DNA of 64,000 nucleotides from an uncultured Lactobacillus sp. (GCF_947367125.1 NZ_CANBCQ010000001.1:1-64000), one strand, 5' to 3'; shown: positions 17,826 to 26,338, counted from the stretch's first letter. Numbers and translations: made by a program. Notes: a model not told the origin generated them from the letters alone.

Positions 17826-18983
17826 ATGGAAGAGAATAATGTTTTAACTGATACTGAAGAACTTAAAATCTTGAGTGATCTGGTTGCAATAAAATCTGTT
17901 AATGATAATGAAATTTTGGTCGCAAAATATTTACAAAAATTGTTAGGGGAACACGGAATTAGTTCACGCTTACTTGAATATTCCGCAACTCGGGCAGATT
18001 TGTTTGCGGAAATTGGGGCAGGGCATCCTGTGTTAGCAATCTGTGGGCACATGGATGTCGTTTCACCAGGTGAATTAGATCAATGGCATACGGATCCCTT
18101 TAAACTAACCAATAAAGATGGTAAATTATATGGCCGCGGAGCGACTGATATGAAGTCTGGCTTAGCTGCTCTGGTTATTGCGATGATTAATATTCATGAA
18201 CATCATTTGCTTAAACACGGTAGTATTAAATTATTGGCTACTTTTGGTGAAGAAGTTGGTGAAAAAGGTTCAGCACTCTTTAAAAAAGAAGGTTATATGA
18301 ATGATGTTGATGCTCTTTTAGTTGGTGAACCTTCTGGCTACAGTATTGCTATTGCTCATAAAGGCTCGATGGATATTAAGTTAACTTCTCAAGGCAAAGA
18401 AGCTCACAGCTCAATGCCTAAAGAAGGTTATAATGCAATCGATCCTTTAATGGATCTGTTGGTTAAAGCCAATAAAGTTTTTAGAGAAACAGATCAGAGC
18501 AATGTAGATTTAGGCAAGTTGACCTTCAATACCACTGTCTTTAATGGTGGGGAACAGGTAAATATGATCCCAGGGGAAGCTACGGCGCAAATTAACGTGC
18601 GGACTATTCCTGAATTTAATAATAGTTTAGTTGAAGAAAAGTTAACTGAATTGGTTAAGGCAGAAAATAAGCAAGGCGCTAAGATTAAAATGGATATTTA
18701 TATGTCGGAGCCTTCAATTAAAACTGACGGCAAGTCAGAATTTGTTAAATTAGCCCAAAAAATTGGGGCAAAATATGCAGGTCAGCCAATTCCGACCGTT
18801 GCTATTAAACCAGTAACTGACGCTTCTAACTTAATTGCCGATAAAGGTCCTAGCTATCCCTTTGCCATGTTTGGTCCTGGTAATGATACACCGCACCAGG
18901 TTAACGAATATGTTGATGAAAAGATGTATTTGAAGTTTGTTAAAATTTATACTGAGTTGTTTGTGACCTATTTGAATAAATAG
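17826..18983 (+). CDS. M20-family deacylase/peptidase (ArgE/DapE type)
   Basis: A 385-aa zinc amidohydrolase. Metal-binding and catalytic motifs in order are 'LAICGHMDVVSPG', 'LYGRGATDMKSGLAALV', 'LATFGEEVGEKGS', 'LVGEPSG' and the C-terminal 'DTPHQVNEYVDEK'. A lid domain lies between residues ~180 and 290 ('AHKGSMDIKLTSQGKEAHSS'). The family includes succinyl-diaminopimelate desuccinylase and N-acyl-amino-acid deacylases. No lysine genes are nearby, so I leave the substrate open. ATG 17826 is preferred over the upstream GTG because 'gagagg' precedes it. It stands alone between two terminators. Confidence 0.88.
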   Translation: MEENNVLTDTEELKILSDLVAIKSVNDNEILVAKYLQKLLGEHGISSRLLEYSATRADLFAEIGAGHPVLAICGHMDVVSPGELDQWHTDPFKLTNKDGKLYGRGATDMKSGLAALVIAMINIHEHHLLKHGSIKLLATFGEEVGEKGSALFKKEGYMNDVDALLVGEPSGYSIAIAHKGSMDIKLTSQGKEAHSSMPKEGYNAIDPLMDLLVKANKVFRETDQSNVDLGKLTFNTTVFNGGEQVNMIPGEATAQINVRTIPEFNNSLVEEKLTELVKAENKQGAKIKMDIYMSEPSIKTDGKSEFVKLAQKIGAKYAGQPIPTVAIKPVTDASNLIADKGPSYPFAMFGPGNDTPHQVNEYVDEKMYLKFVKIYTELFVTYLNK

Positions 18984-18994
18984 TTTGGACAAAT

Positions 18995-19030
18995 AAAGAG
19001 CCTAGGCAAGATTTTAGCCTAGACTCTTTT
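18995..19030. terminator. Bidirectional terminator
   Basis: Stem 'aaagagcctaggc' / 'gcctagactcttt' with one mismatch, between the convergent M20 and DUF59 genes. Confidence 0.8.
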
Positions 19031-19343
19031 ATTGTATCTTGAAATATTTCTTAGCTGCATCGCTCATCCGTTCTGGTGTCCAAACCGGGTACCAGACAAA
19101 TTCTACATCGACATTTTTTACTTCAGGGACTTTTTTAACAGTTGCTGTAATTTCTTTAATCAAATAATCGGTCAAAGGACAAGCAGGCGTTGTTAAAGTC
19201 ATATTGATGAGACAGATGCCATCTTGATCAAGGTCAATTTCATAAATCAGCCCCAAGTTGACGACATCAACGTTTAATTCCGGATCAATGACTTGGGCCA
19301 AATGTTCAATAATATCGTTTTTAATTGTTTTACTATCACGCAT
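19029..19343 (-). CDS. DUF59/MIP18-family iron-sulfur assembly factor (SufT/PaaD-like)
   Basis: A 104-aa protein matching the DUF59 fold: 'VIDPELNVDVVNLGLIYEID' then 'MTLTTPACPLTDYLIKEI' with the conserved Cys, and 'VEFVWYPVWTPERMSDAA'. These proteins help load Fe-S clusters onto targets. It starts 8 bases after sdaAA in the same operon. Bacterial L-serine dehydratase needs a labile 4Fe-4S cluster, so a dedicated cluster-maturation role for SdaA is a sound inference from context. Confidence 0.88.
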   Translation of the reverse strand: MRDSKTIKNDIIEHLAQVIDPELNVDVVNLGLIYEIDLDQDGICLINMTLTTPACPLTDYLIKEITATVKKVPEVKNVDVEFVWYPVWTPERMSDAAKKYFKIQ

Positions 19344-19351
19344 TTTATTAC

Positions 19352-20233
19352 CTATGCATCTTTACCAAAAATTTTTGCTTTAATTGCCTGACCTGTTGGT
19401 GTGCCAGCAAGTCCGCCAATTCCGGTTTCACGCAGGGATGCTGGCATTTGATGACCAACTTTTTTCATCGCTTCAATACATTCATCAGCAGGAATCACGC
19501 TCGTGCATCCCGCTAGCGCCATATCAGCTGCAATCAGGGCATTACCTGCACCGATGCCATTTCTTTTAACGCAGGGCACTTCAACTAAGCCGGCAATCGG
19601 ATCGCAGACTAATCCTAATAAGTTGGACATGGCAATCGATAGGGCTTGGGCACTTTGCTCAGCACTGCCACCAGCTGCCTCTACCGCCGCTGCAGCACCC
19701 ATGGCTGAGGCACTACCGACTTCTGCTTGACAGCCGCCAGTTGCTCCGGCAATTTCGGCATTATTGGCGATTACCATGCCAAATCCGCCAGCCGTGAAAA
19801 GAAAACGAATCATCTGCTTTTCGCTGAGTTTTAATCTTTTTTCTAATAAAAATAATACGCCAGGCAAAGTGCCAGAAGAGCCGGCAGTTGGAGTAGCACA
19901 GACCACGCCCATTGCCGCATTGACCTCATTAGTGGCGATGGCGTTTTCTACTGCGGCCATCATGGTGTCACCAGAAAGGGTGTGGCCCTTGGCGCGATAT
20001 TTCTTTAATTTAACTGCTTCGCCGCCAGTTAAGCCCGTTTTTGAAAAAACGCCGCGATTTGTTTCACCTTTTTTGACTGCGGCACGCATGGTTTGCAGAT
20101 TATACTTCATTCGCTGCCAAATTTTTTCACGAGATAAGCCAGATAGTTGACATTCTTGTTCAATAATTAGTTCAGAAATAGATTTGTGCGTTTTTTCTGA
20201 CGCAGCTACAATTTCTTTGATGTGGTTATACAT
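19352..20233 (-). CDS. sdaAA: L-serine dehydratase, alpha (catalytic) subunit
   Basis: A 293-aa subunit of the iron-sulfur L-serine dehydratase, which converts L-serine to pyruvate and ammonia. Conserved Cys residues for the 4Fe-4S cluster are in 'CATPTAGSSGTLPG' and 'CDPIAGLVEVPCVKRNG'. 'GATGGCQAEVGSASAMGAA' is a family signature. It follows the beta subunit by 14 bases and is followed by the DUF59 factor. The length is normal for the two-subunit Gram-positive form. Confidence 0.96.
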   Translation of the reverse strand: MYNHIKEIVAASEKTHKSISELIIEQECQLSGLSREKIWQRMKYNLQTMRAAVKKGETNRGVFSKTGLTGGEAVKLKKYRAKGHTLSGDTMMAAVENAIATNEVNAAMGVVCATPTAGSSGTLPGVLFLLEKRLKLSEKQMIRFLFTAGGFGMVIANNAEIAGATGGCQAEVGSASAMGAAAAVEAAGGSAEQSAQALSIAMSNLLGLVCDPIAGLVEVPCVKRNGIGAGNALIAADMALAGCTSVIPADECIEAMKKVGHQMPASLRETGIGGLAGTPTGQAIKAKIFGKDA

Positions 20234-20247
20234 AATTTTGCCCTATG

Positions 20248-20910
20248 TTATAAACAAATAATATTCTCAAATTTAGTCTTTAATTCTTGCAATACATCAG
20301 GATGAAGATAATTTTTAACATCGTATTCGTAGATATTGCAATCCTTATTATGAAAAATCCGCTTCCGGTTAAAGGGTGCTTTTGTTTGCAAAAGCGCGGT
20401 CAATTCTTGTTCAACCCGGATATCTTTTTGCGAGTCAACTAAAATAATAATTGGTAAAGCACCAGCAGGGGTAATTTCGGTATCTTGCAAAACAATCTTG
20501 CGAATCTCAATCGCGCCGCCACCAATTGAACAACCAGCCAGCTCAATTTTTTTCTGACCATCAGACATATCTAAAATGGCAGTATTGGGATGACCAATTG
20601 GGCTAGGTCCGTCTTCTTCGACAAAACGTAGATCTACTCCTTGCTGACGGGCAATTTCTGGTGATTTTGGTACCTGCAAGTCATCGGAATCAAAGCCTAA
20701 AATTCCGGCCGCAATGGCATAATCAGTGCCATGCCCGCGGTGGGTTTGGGCAAAAGAGTCATAATAATGGACGGTTATTTTATTTGGAATTTTGCCAAAA
20801 AGTTTATAGCCTGCCTGACCAATAGCGACTGCTCCTGCTGTATGTGAACTTGATGGGCCAACCATTACGGGGCCAATAATGTCAAAGACGCTTTTATACC
20901 GATTAGTCAT
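20248..20910 (-). CDS. sdaAB: L-serine dehydratase, beta subunit
   Basis: A 220-aa beta subunit with 'SVFDIIGPVMVGPSSSHTAG' at the N-terminus and 'IGHPNTAILDM' and 'CSIGGGAIEIRKI' further on. A short C-terminal regulatory (ACT-like) segment follows from about residue 145. It is the first gene of the minus-strand operon sdaAB-sdaAA-DUF59. The minus-strand promoter is TTATTA-16-TATAAT (20944-20971), 34 bases before the ATG. 'aggga' gives the ribosome site. Confidence 0.95.
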   Translation of the reverse strand: MTNRYKSVFDIIGPVMVGPSSSHTAGAVAIGQAGYKLFGKIPNKITVHYYDSFAQTHRGHGTDYAIAAGILGFDSDDLQVPKSPEIARQQGVDLRFVEEDGPSPIGHPNTAILDMSDGQKKIELAGCSIGGGAIEIRKIVLQDTEITPAGALPIIILVDSQKDIRVEQELTALLQTKAPFNRKRIFHNKDCNIYEYDVKNYLHPDVLQELKTKFENIICL

Positions 20911-20943
20911 TTTAATCCCTGCTTTGTAAGTATTCTGCTTTTA

Positions 20944-20971
20944 ATTATAACGAATAATGGATAAATAATAA
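20944..20971 (-). promoter_or_regulatory. Promoter of the sdaAB operon
   Basis: On the minus strand, TTATTA, 16 bases, perfect TATAAT, 34 bases upstream of the sdaAB start codon. Confidence 0.6.
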
Positions 20972-20989
20972 GAAAAGTTAAGCAAGATT

Positions 20990-21019
20990 TTGCATTTTTT
21001 ACTGCAATTTTGTCATAAT
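20990..21019 (+). promoter_or_regulatory. Promoter of the 97-aa hypothetical gene
   Basis: TTGCAT, 18-base spacer, CATAAT; 27 bases before the ATG at 21047. It diverges from the sdaAB promoter. Confidence 0.5.
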
Positions 21020-21046
21020 GTAAGAAAAAGGAAAAGGAATAGTTAA

Positions 21047-21340
21047 ATGACTAAAGAAAAATCAGAATTAAAAGAAAACTTAAAGCATCTAGCTGATGAA
21101 AAAGGCAGTCAACAAGCAGTTTCTTATCAAGATTTATTTACTCCGCAATTTATGCAAAAGTACACTAGTTTTACAACGATTGAAGTTTTTGTGCAGGCAT
21201 TAGATGTTAAAGATTTTACGCAAATTGATCAACTAGCAGCGGACAAAATTGATCAATTTGTTAAAAAAGAGACTAAATTTGCTAGCTGGGCCGAAATGCA
21301 ACAAAAAGCGGTTAGCGAATACATGATAAGTTTATTTTAG
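21047..21340 (+). CDS. Small hypothetical cytoplasmic protein (97 aa)
   Basis: I do not recognise a family. The protein is soluble, charged and probably helical ('MTKEKSELKENLKHLADEKG', 'FVKKETKFASWAEMQQKAVS'), with no signal peptide or Cys. It has its own promoter, an 'aaggaaaagg' ribosome site and a strong terminator, so it is a real monocistronic gene. Confidence 0.75.
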   Translation: MTKEKSELKENLKHLADEKGSQQAVSYQDLFTPQFMQKYTSFTTIEVFVQALDVKDFTQIDQLAADKIDQFVKKETKFASWAEMQQKAVSEYMISLF

Positions 21341-21346
21341 GCAAAG

Positions 21347-21376
21347 AAAAAAAGCGAGCTTTTACTCGCTTTTTTA
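21347..21376. terminator. Bidirectional terminator
   Basis: Stem 'aaaaaagcgag' / 'ctcgctttttt' with a 6-base loop between the convergent 97-aa gene and matrixin remnant. Confidence 0.85.
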
Positions 21377-22045
21377 CTTCTCATGATAAATTGCTTTAAC
21401 TGTCACAATATCGCAAGGCTGGATGAGGTAGGCACGGTCAGGACTGATCGCTGAATTCATGACTGACGGTTGACTATCATCGTGCATTAGACCAATGGCA
21501 TGACCTAATTCGTGTTCCGCAATTGCTAAGCCAACTTGCGGAGCAGTTTGATGCATAAAGTAGTCATTGAGGTAAATACTTGAACCATATCGGTAACCAT
21601 CTGGCACGTTAGGCATCTCAGTTAAGCCGCCCCAGCTTGTAGCTCCGTAGTTATTATTGTTGACGCGGATATTAGCCTGAGTAGGATTTTGTGTTTACTT
21701 AAATTCAAAGACATTAGTGTCATTCCAAGCTTGCATTGCCGCTAAAACTGTCGCGTAATCAGGTTTGCTCGTACTAATCTTGATGAAGACATTGGCCGCC
21801 GGTTTTTGTAATTTCCTGACCTTGCTCTTGATGTCGTCATCAACTTTTAGTTTGCAAGCGGCTTTTTTCTTCTTATTATTTTTCTTAGTATTCTGCTTAT
21901 TCTTTTTAACTTTTTTAGTGGTCTTTTTGTTTTTACTAGCTGCTTGAACTGGTGCTGGCGTAAAGGCTTCAGTGATTGTAACGGCACTGGTTAAAAGCAT
22001 TAATAGAACAACTAATTTTTTCAAAAAATTATATAAGTGAGCCAT
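21374..22045 (-). pseudogene. Matrixin-like zinc metalloprotease, split by an in-frame stop
   Basis: The two track ORFs (22045-21695 and 21616-21374) share one frame. The N-terminal part has a signal peptide ('VVLLMLLTSAVTITEAFTPA'), a Lys/Asn-rich linker and the start of a peptidase domain ('AMQAWNDTNVFEFK'). TAA then occupies codon 117, where CAA is the likely ancestor. The frame continues 'TQNPTQANIRVNNNNYGATS' and reaches the metzincin zinc site HEXXHXXGXXH ('AEHELGHAIGLMHDD') and a Met-turn-like 'SVMNSAI'. Full length would be 223 aa. This is a secreted M10-type protease of lactobacilli, inactive unless the stop is suppressed. Confidence 0.87.
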
Positions 22046-22063
22046 CTACTTTCGTTTTAATTG

Positions 22064-23413
22064 TTAATCTTCTTGCTTTTCTGCATCTTTAGGATAATTC
22101 ATTTGTAGACGCAAAGCTTCATAGATCGGTTTGCCACCAAGTAAGTCAAGCACGTAGTAGGCGATAAAAGTGGCAATAATCATTGGCAAGACTTGTTGGA
22201 CAGTCCCGATCATTTCTGTTAAAAGCATGATTGCGGTAAAAGGCGCTTTTTCAATTGCCCCAAAATAGGCCGCCATGGAGATAACTAAGATGTGTGGGAA
22301 GTAAGTTGGCGCAATAATTTGTCCTTTAATCAATAAATTAGCGCAAATTATTCCTAAAAGCGCACCTAGTACCAAAATCGGCATAAAGATACCACCAGGT
22401 ACAGATGAGCCGTAGGAAAGCATTGAAAAGATAAAGCGAATAACGAAAAATAAAACTGGAAGCAGTAGGAAATCCCAGCCACTATAAATTTTAACGTTCC
22501 AGTTAAGGTTGAATATATTGTCAATTAAAACGTGTGACCCGCCAAGTAAGTGAGCATTGAATAACCCAACTGGAATGATCAAAATGAATGGAATAATGCT
22601 GTGGTAAGCAGCTGGTAATTTCTTTATTTTGCTAAACCAAGGCTTTAAATTAAGCAAAGTATATTGGTAAAGGTAGGCTAGTAAACCTAAAAAGATACCG
22701 ATTATCGGTAAAGTCCAATATGCCTTAACCGGTAAGTAGCCGTTTACGGGCAAGTATAAACAAGGCCGGTTGCCAAAGAAGAGAATGGTGACGAAGTCGG
22801 CTGAAAACGTTGCTGCTAAGACAGCAACAACGTTCTTCGGCTTAAAGCTAAAAGTGATTTCTTCTACTAAAAAGAGCGCACCAGCAATCGGGGCACTAAA
22901 AGCTGCAGCTAAACCGGCAGCGACGCCACATTCTTGCAAGGTTCTGATATTTTCGCGTTTAAATGCTGTTTCTGCTAGACCTTGACCAACCATCGCACCC
23001 ATTTCAATACATGGACCTTCACGACCTAGCATTAAGCCAGGGCAGATGGCAAGTAATCCGCCAATAAATTTCCGCCATAAAATGGACCACCAAGGCATTT
23101 TGTTTTCGTCTAAAAGAACAGCCTCAATTTGCGGAACCCCAGAGCCGATTACCTGGTCGAGGTAAGGGGCGATGATTTTGCCTAGCACAATCGTGATGAC
23201 GACCATTAATATAATATAAGGCAGAATTAAAATTGGCTTGGCTGCCATTTGCGGATAAATATGGTAGAGTAGCTGCATCGTCTGATCGATGATCCAGCGA
23301 AACACACTCACAATTAAGCCGGTCACTAAGCCAACTGCAATTGCCTGAATTAATAACTTAGTAATATTGCTAGAAAAAGGTTTAGCTAAAATTTGTTTTG
23401 CATCTTTAATCAT
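22064..23413 (-). CDS. ClC-family chloride channel/antiporter
   Basis: A 449-aa membrane protein with the three ClC selectivity motifs: 'GSGVPQIEAVL', 'GREGPCIEMGAMVGQ' with the gating Glu, and 'GIFMPILVLGALLG'. There are about ten hydrophobic segments and no CBS domains. The Glu in 'GREGP' suggests a proton-coupled Cl-/H+ antiporter, which helps acid resistance in related bacteria. It starts 95 bases after the GntR regulator and ends 18 bases before the split matrixin gene on the same strand. Confidence 0.92.
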   Translation of the reverse strand: MIKDAKQILAKPFSSNITKLLIQAIAVGLVTGLIVSVFRWIIDQTMQLLYHIYPQMAAKPILILPYIILMVVITIVLGKIIAPYLDQVIGSGVPQIEAVLLDENKMPWWSILWRKFIGGLLAICPGLMLGREGPCIEMGAMVGQGLAETAFKRENIRTLQECGVAAGLAAAFSAPIAGALFLVEEITFSFKPKNVVAVLAATFSADFVTILFFGNRPCLYLPVNGYLPVKAYWTLPIIGIFLGLLAYLYQYTLLNLKPWFSKIKKLPAAYHSIIPFILIIPVGLFNAHLLGGSHVLIDNIFNLNWNVKIYSGWDFLLLPVLFFVIRFIFSMLSYGSSVPGGIFMPILVLGALLGIICANLLIKGQIIAPTYFPHILVISMAAYFGAIEKAPFTAIMLLTEMIGTVQQVLPMIIATFIAYYVLDLLGGKPIYEALRLQMNYPKDAEKQED

Positions 23414-23508
23414 TCTCGCATCTCTTTCCCTTATTGCTGATGATACATCCTTTCTTATCCTAACAGAAGAAAATACAAAAAACAGTTATAATTTTGCTAA
23501 AACAGCCA

Positions 23509-24129
23509 TTATTTTTGTAAAAATTGAACTTCCCAATCATAAACGTGGCGGATGTGAGCTTTTAAGGCGTTGGAAGCAGCTAAAATGTCTCTTTTTTCAA
23601 TCGCGGTAATAATATTCATGATCTCCTTAACTGATGATTTCATGCAGCGATCGTTGTCAACAATTGCATAGCGCATGCGATTAGTTTGGGTTCGCAGAAG
23701 ATCCAACGTTTTCTGAATAGTGGGATTGCCTGTATTTTCAGTCAAAAAAACGTGAAATAACTCGTCAAGTTTAAGATAAGCCTGCCAATCTTGCTTTTGT
23801 AAAATTAATTGGAATTTTTGCCCATATTCCTGCACTAATTGTTGATCAAGGTTAGGAAAGTTTTTCTCTAAAGCATAGCTCTCCAGTAGCGAGCGCAGGT
23901 CATAATTGTCTTTTAATTCAGCTAAAGTAATTTGACACACGCTCGTTTTTTGACCTTGTCTGGTTAGTAGACCTTCAGTCTCAAGTTGCTTAATTGCTTC
24001 TCTAATTGGGGTACGGGACATCTGCAATTTGATACACATTTGATTTTCTGATAATGAGTGTCCTGGCTTGAAATGACCGTTGATAATTTGCTCTTTAAGA
24101 TATTGGTAGGCTTTTTCTTGATTGTTCAT
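23509..24129 (-). CDS. GntR-family regulator (FadR/FCD type)
   Basis: A 206-aa repressor. The N-terminal winged helix ('KAYQYLKEQIINGHFKPGHS', 'LQMSRTPIREAIKQLETEGL') is followed by an all-helical FCD ligand domain ('LRSLLESYALEK', 'LDELFHVFLTENTGNPTIQK', 'ALKAHIRHVYDWEVQFL'). I choose ATG 24129 over 24150 because 'aagggag' sits 6 bases before it. The ClC gene follows on the same strand and is a candidate target. The ligand is unknown, probably a small organic acid as in the FCD family. Confidence 0.88.
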   Translation of the reverse strand: MNNQEKAYQYLKEQIINGHFKPGHSLSENQMCIKLQMSRTPIREAIKQLETEGLLTRQGQKTSVCQITLAELKDNYDLRSLLESYALEKNFPNLDQQLVQEYGQKFQLILQKQDWQAYLKLDELFHVFLTENTGNPTIQKTLDLLRTQTNRMRYAIVDNDRCMKSSVKEIMNIITAIEKRDILAASNALKAHIRHVYDWEVQFLQK

Positions 24130-24210
24130 TACTTTCTCCCTTAGTTTCATACTTGATTTTACAATACTTTTTTAGAAAAAACTTGGATACAGGTTCTTCT
24201 TACTAGTCCA

Positions 24211-24250
24211 TTGACTTACAAAATATAAGCGTTACTATTTAATTGTAAGT
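24211..24250 (+). promoter_or_regulatory. Promoter with overlapping inverted repeat (operator) before the SDR gene
   Basis: TTGACT (24211-24216), 16 bases, TACTAT (24233-24238). An exact inverted repeat ACTTACAA / TTGTAAGT (24214-24221 and 24243-24250) brackets the promoter. The arrangement suits a dimeric repressor of the HxlR, MarR or TetR type. No such regulator gene is adjacent. Confidence 0.6.
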
Positions 24251-24284
24251 TAAAATGAATGTTAAAAAATTAAGGAGGTTCATC

Positions 24285-24932
24285 ATGACTAAAATTACAG
24301 TACTTGGAGCCAGTGGGCAAATTGCTCAATTAGCAGAAAAATTATTTTTAAAAGATAACAATAATGAATTAGTTTTATTCTTGCGTCACCCACAGAAATT
24401 GAACCAGAGTGAGCTTGATAAAAGACGGGAAAAGATCATTGTCGGGGATGCCAGCAAGCTTGCTGAATTGTTGCCAGCCATTCAAGGCGCGGATATAGTT
24501 TATGCCAATTTAGCAGGATCAAATATTGAAGATCAAGCAAAAACTGTCGTTAAAGCAATGGATGAAGCGGGTGTTAAGCGATTGATCTGGATTTCATCAT
24601 TAGGCGTTTATGATGAAGTTCCCGGTAAATTCGGCGAATGGAATAAAAATATTTTGGGTTCATACCTAACTACTTATCGAGCTGCTGCGGACCAAGTTAC
24701 AACAAGTAATTTAGACTACACGATTATTCGTCCTGCTTGGTTAACCAATAAAGATGAAGTTGATTATGAGATGACTAAAGGCGCTAATACACCGTTTAAG
24801 GGCACTGAAGTATCGCGTTTGAGCGTAGCCAGTTATGTCAATGATTTGGTCGAAAATCCAAGTAAGGATATTCAAGCAAATGTTGGTTTGAACAAACCAA
24901 ATACAGATGGTGACAAGCCAGCTTGGTATTAA
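24285..24932 (+). CDS. NAD(P)-binding SDR/NmrA-like oxidoreductase
   Basis: A 215-aa atypical short-chain dehydrogenase. Residues 1-20 form the nucleotide-binding loop ('ITVLGASGQIAQLAEKLFL'). 'GADIVYANLAGS', 'VKRLIWISSLGVYDEVPGKF', a Tyr region ('LTTYRAAADQVTTSNLDYTI') and 'RPAWLTN' follow the NmrA/SDR pattern. The start at 24285 follows a strong 'aaggagg'; the track start 30 bases earlier lacks one. Such proteins are often part of redox or electrophile stress responses, which fits the operator-bearing promoter. The substrate is unknown. Confidence 0.88.
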   Translation: MTKITVLGASGQIAQLAEKLFLKDNNNELVLFLRHPQKLNQSELDKRREKIIVGDASKLAELLPAIQGADIVYANLAGSNIEDQAKTVVKAMDEAGVKRLIWISSLGVYDEVPGKFGEWNKNILGSYLTTYRAAADQVTTSNLDYTIIRPAWLTNKDEVDYEMTKGANTPFKGTEVSRLSVASYVNDLVENPSKDIQANVGLNKPNTDGDKPAWY

Positions 24933-24935
24933 AGC

Positions 24936-24977
24936 AAAATAAGACTAGTTTCGTAGGTGAAACTAATCTTATTTTTT
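24936..24977. terminator. Bidirectional terminator between the SDR gene and pyrE
   Basis: A long stem 'aataagactagtttc' / 'gaaactaatcttatt' with a single mismatch and a T run, between convergent genes. Confidence 0.85.
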
Positions 24978-24993
24978 CTTTTATTAGTATTTT

Positions 24994-25632
24994 TTATTTA
25001 GCAAACTTTTTGCCCCAAGCCCAAGGATCTTCGTGCCAGGTCTTCAGTACATCATACTGGACAGCAGAAAGATGGCCTGACTCTTTTTCTTTTTGGAGTA
25101 GTTCTGGATAAGAGAGAAGCGGAGCGTATTTTACATTCGCTTTAGCAAAGTTTTCTTTAGCATCTGGTAAATAATAGGTAAAAATTGATGAAACACCGAT
25201 GACCTGACCACCATCTTTTTCGGTAGCTTTGACTGCATTTAAAACAGAACCACCGGTCGTAATTAGGTCGTCAATTAAGACAATTTGATCATTTTTGCTA
25301 AAACGGCCTTCAATTTGGCGGCCTTTGCCGTGATCTTTCGGCTTAGGACGGACGTAGATCATTGGCAGGTGCAATTTATCAGCGACCCAGGCAGCGTGGG
25401 GAATTCCTGCCGTGGCAACCCCGCCAATGATTGTCGCATTAGGAAATTCTTTAGCAATTAAATTAGCTAGGTCACTAGCGATTATCTCGCGCAATTCTGG
25501 GTAAGAAACTGTTAGTCTAAGATCAGTGTAGATTGGTGAAAGCATCCCACTAGCATAGGTAAAAGGCTGATCAGGTGAGATTGTAATAATTTTTTCTTGG
25601 ATAAGTTGGTTAATAATTTGATTTTGATGCAT
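24994..25632 (-). CDS. pyrE: Orotate phosphoribosyltransferase
   Basis: A 212-aa enzyme joining orotate and PRPP to give OMP, the fifth step of UMP synthesis. The PRPP-binding loop is 'QIVLIDDLITTGGSVLNAV'; 'FTYASGMLSPIYTDLRLTVS' is the N-terminal signature. I set the start at ATG 25632, just past the pyrF stop, rather than the track start inside pyrF. pyrF-pyrE form a two-gene minus-strand operon controlled by the attenuator at 26353-26450. Confidence 0.95.
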   Translation of the reverse strand: MHQNQIINQLIQEKIITISPDQPFTYASGMLSPIYTDLRLTVSYPELREIIASDLANLIAKEFPNATIIGGVATAGIPHAAWVADKLHLPMIYVRPKPKDHGKGRQIEGRFSKNDQIVLIDDLITTGGSVLNAVKATEKDGGQVIGVSSIFTYYLPDAKENFAKANVKYAPLLSYPELLQKEKESGHLSAVQYDVLKTWHEDPWAWGKKFAK

Positions 25633-25633
25633 T

Positions 25634-26338
25634 TTAGTTAAACTCTTTCTTAATTGCTTCATATGCTGTTTGGGGGTCAGTAGCTAAGGTAATGGGGCGA
25701 CCAACCACGATGGCACTTGAACCCCATTTTTTAGCCTGGGCTGGTGTAGCAACCCGAGATTGATCATCTTTAGCATTGCCAGCAGGGCGGATACCCGGTG
25801 TAACGTATAAAAAATCATCGCCGATTTGCTCATGTAATTCTTTTACTTCAAGTGGAGAACAGATAACGCCATCTGCCCCAGAATTCTTCGCCATTTGCGC
25901 TAGCGCCAGCACTTGCTTTTTCATCGGCAGGGCACAATTTTGTTCATGAAGCAGGACCTCATCAGAAATTGAAGTTAATTCAGTTACCGCCAATAATTTA
26001 GGCACACTTTTGCCAATCGGCGTACCAGCAATTAGTCCATCTTTAGCGGCTTTAATCATTTGACTGCCACCTAAAGCATGTACCGTAGTAAAAGTAATTC
26101 CTAAACCAGCCAAGGCTTTAGCGCCGTTATAAACAGTATTGGGAATGTCATGCAATTTTAAATCTAAAAAGATCTTGTAGCCTTGGTCGGCTAATTGCTT
26201 AACTAATTGACTGCCAGTGTGATAGAACAACTCCATGCCGACTTTGATAAAGACATCTTTTGGCTGGCCTAATTTAGGCAAAAGCCGCTGCAATTGCGCT
26301 TGGTTATCAATGTCTAAGGCAACTATTACTGGTCTCAT
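25634..26338 (-). CDS. pyrF: Orotidine-5'-phosphate decarboxylase
   Basis: A 234-aa (beta/alpha)8 enzyme that decarboxylates OMP to UMP. The active-site signature 'IFLDLKLHDIPNTVYNGA' carries the Lys-Asp network. 'ALDIDN' opens the barrel and 'VTPGIRPAGNAKDDQSRVAT' binds phosphate. The start follows 'ggaggaaaa'. It is the first gene after the pyr attenuator, divergent from pyrD. Confidence 0.97.
   Translation of the reverse strand: MRPVIVALDIDNQAQLQRLLPKLGQPKDVFIKVGMELFYHTGSQLVKQLADQGYKIFLDLKLHDIPNTVYNGAKALAGLGITFTTVHALGGSQMIKAAKDGLIAGTPIGKSVPKLLAVTELTSISDEVLLHEQNCALPMKKQVLALAQMAKNSGADGVICSPLEVKELHEQIGDDFLYVTPGIRPAGNAKDDQSRVATPAQAKKWGSSAIVVGRPITLATDPQTAYEAIKKEFN

Noticed and set aside
19384-20150. 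Plus-strand ORFs opposite sdaAA
   Set aside because: Ala/Pro-rich shadow frames of the serine dehydratase gene.
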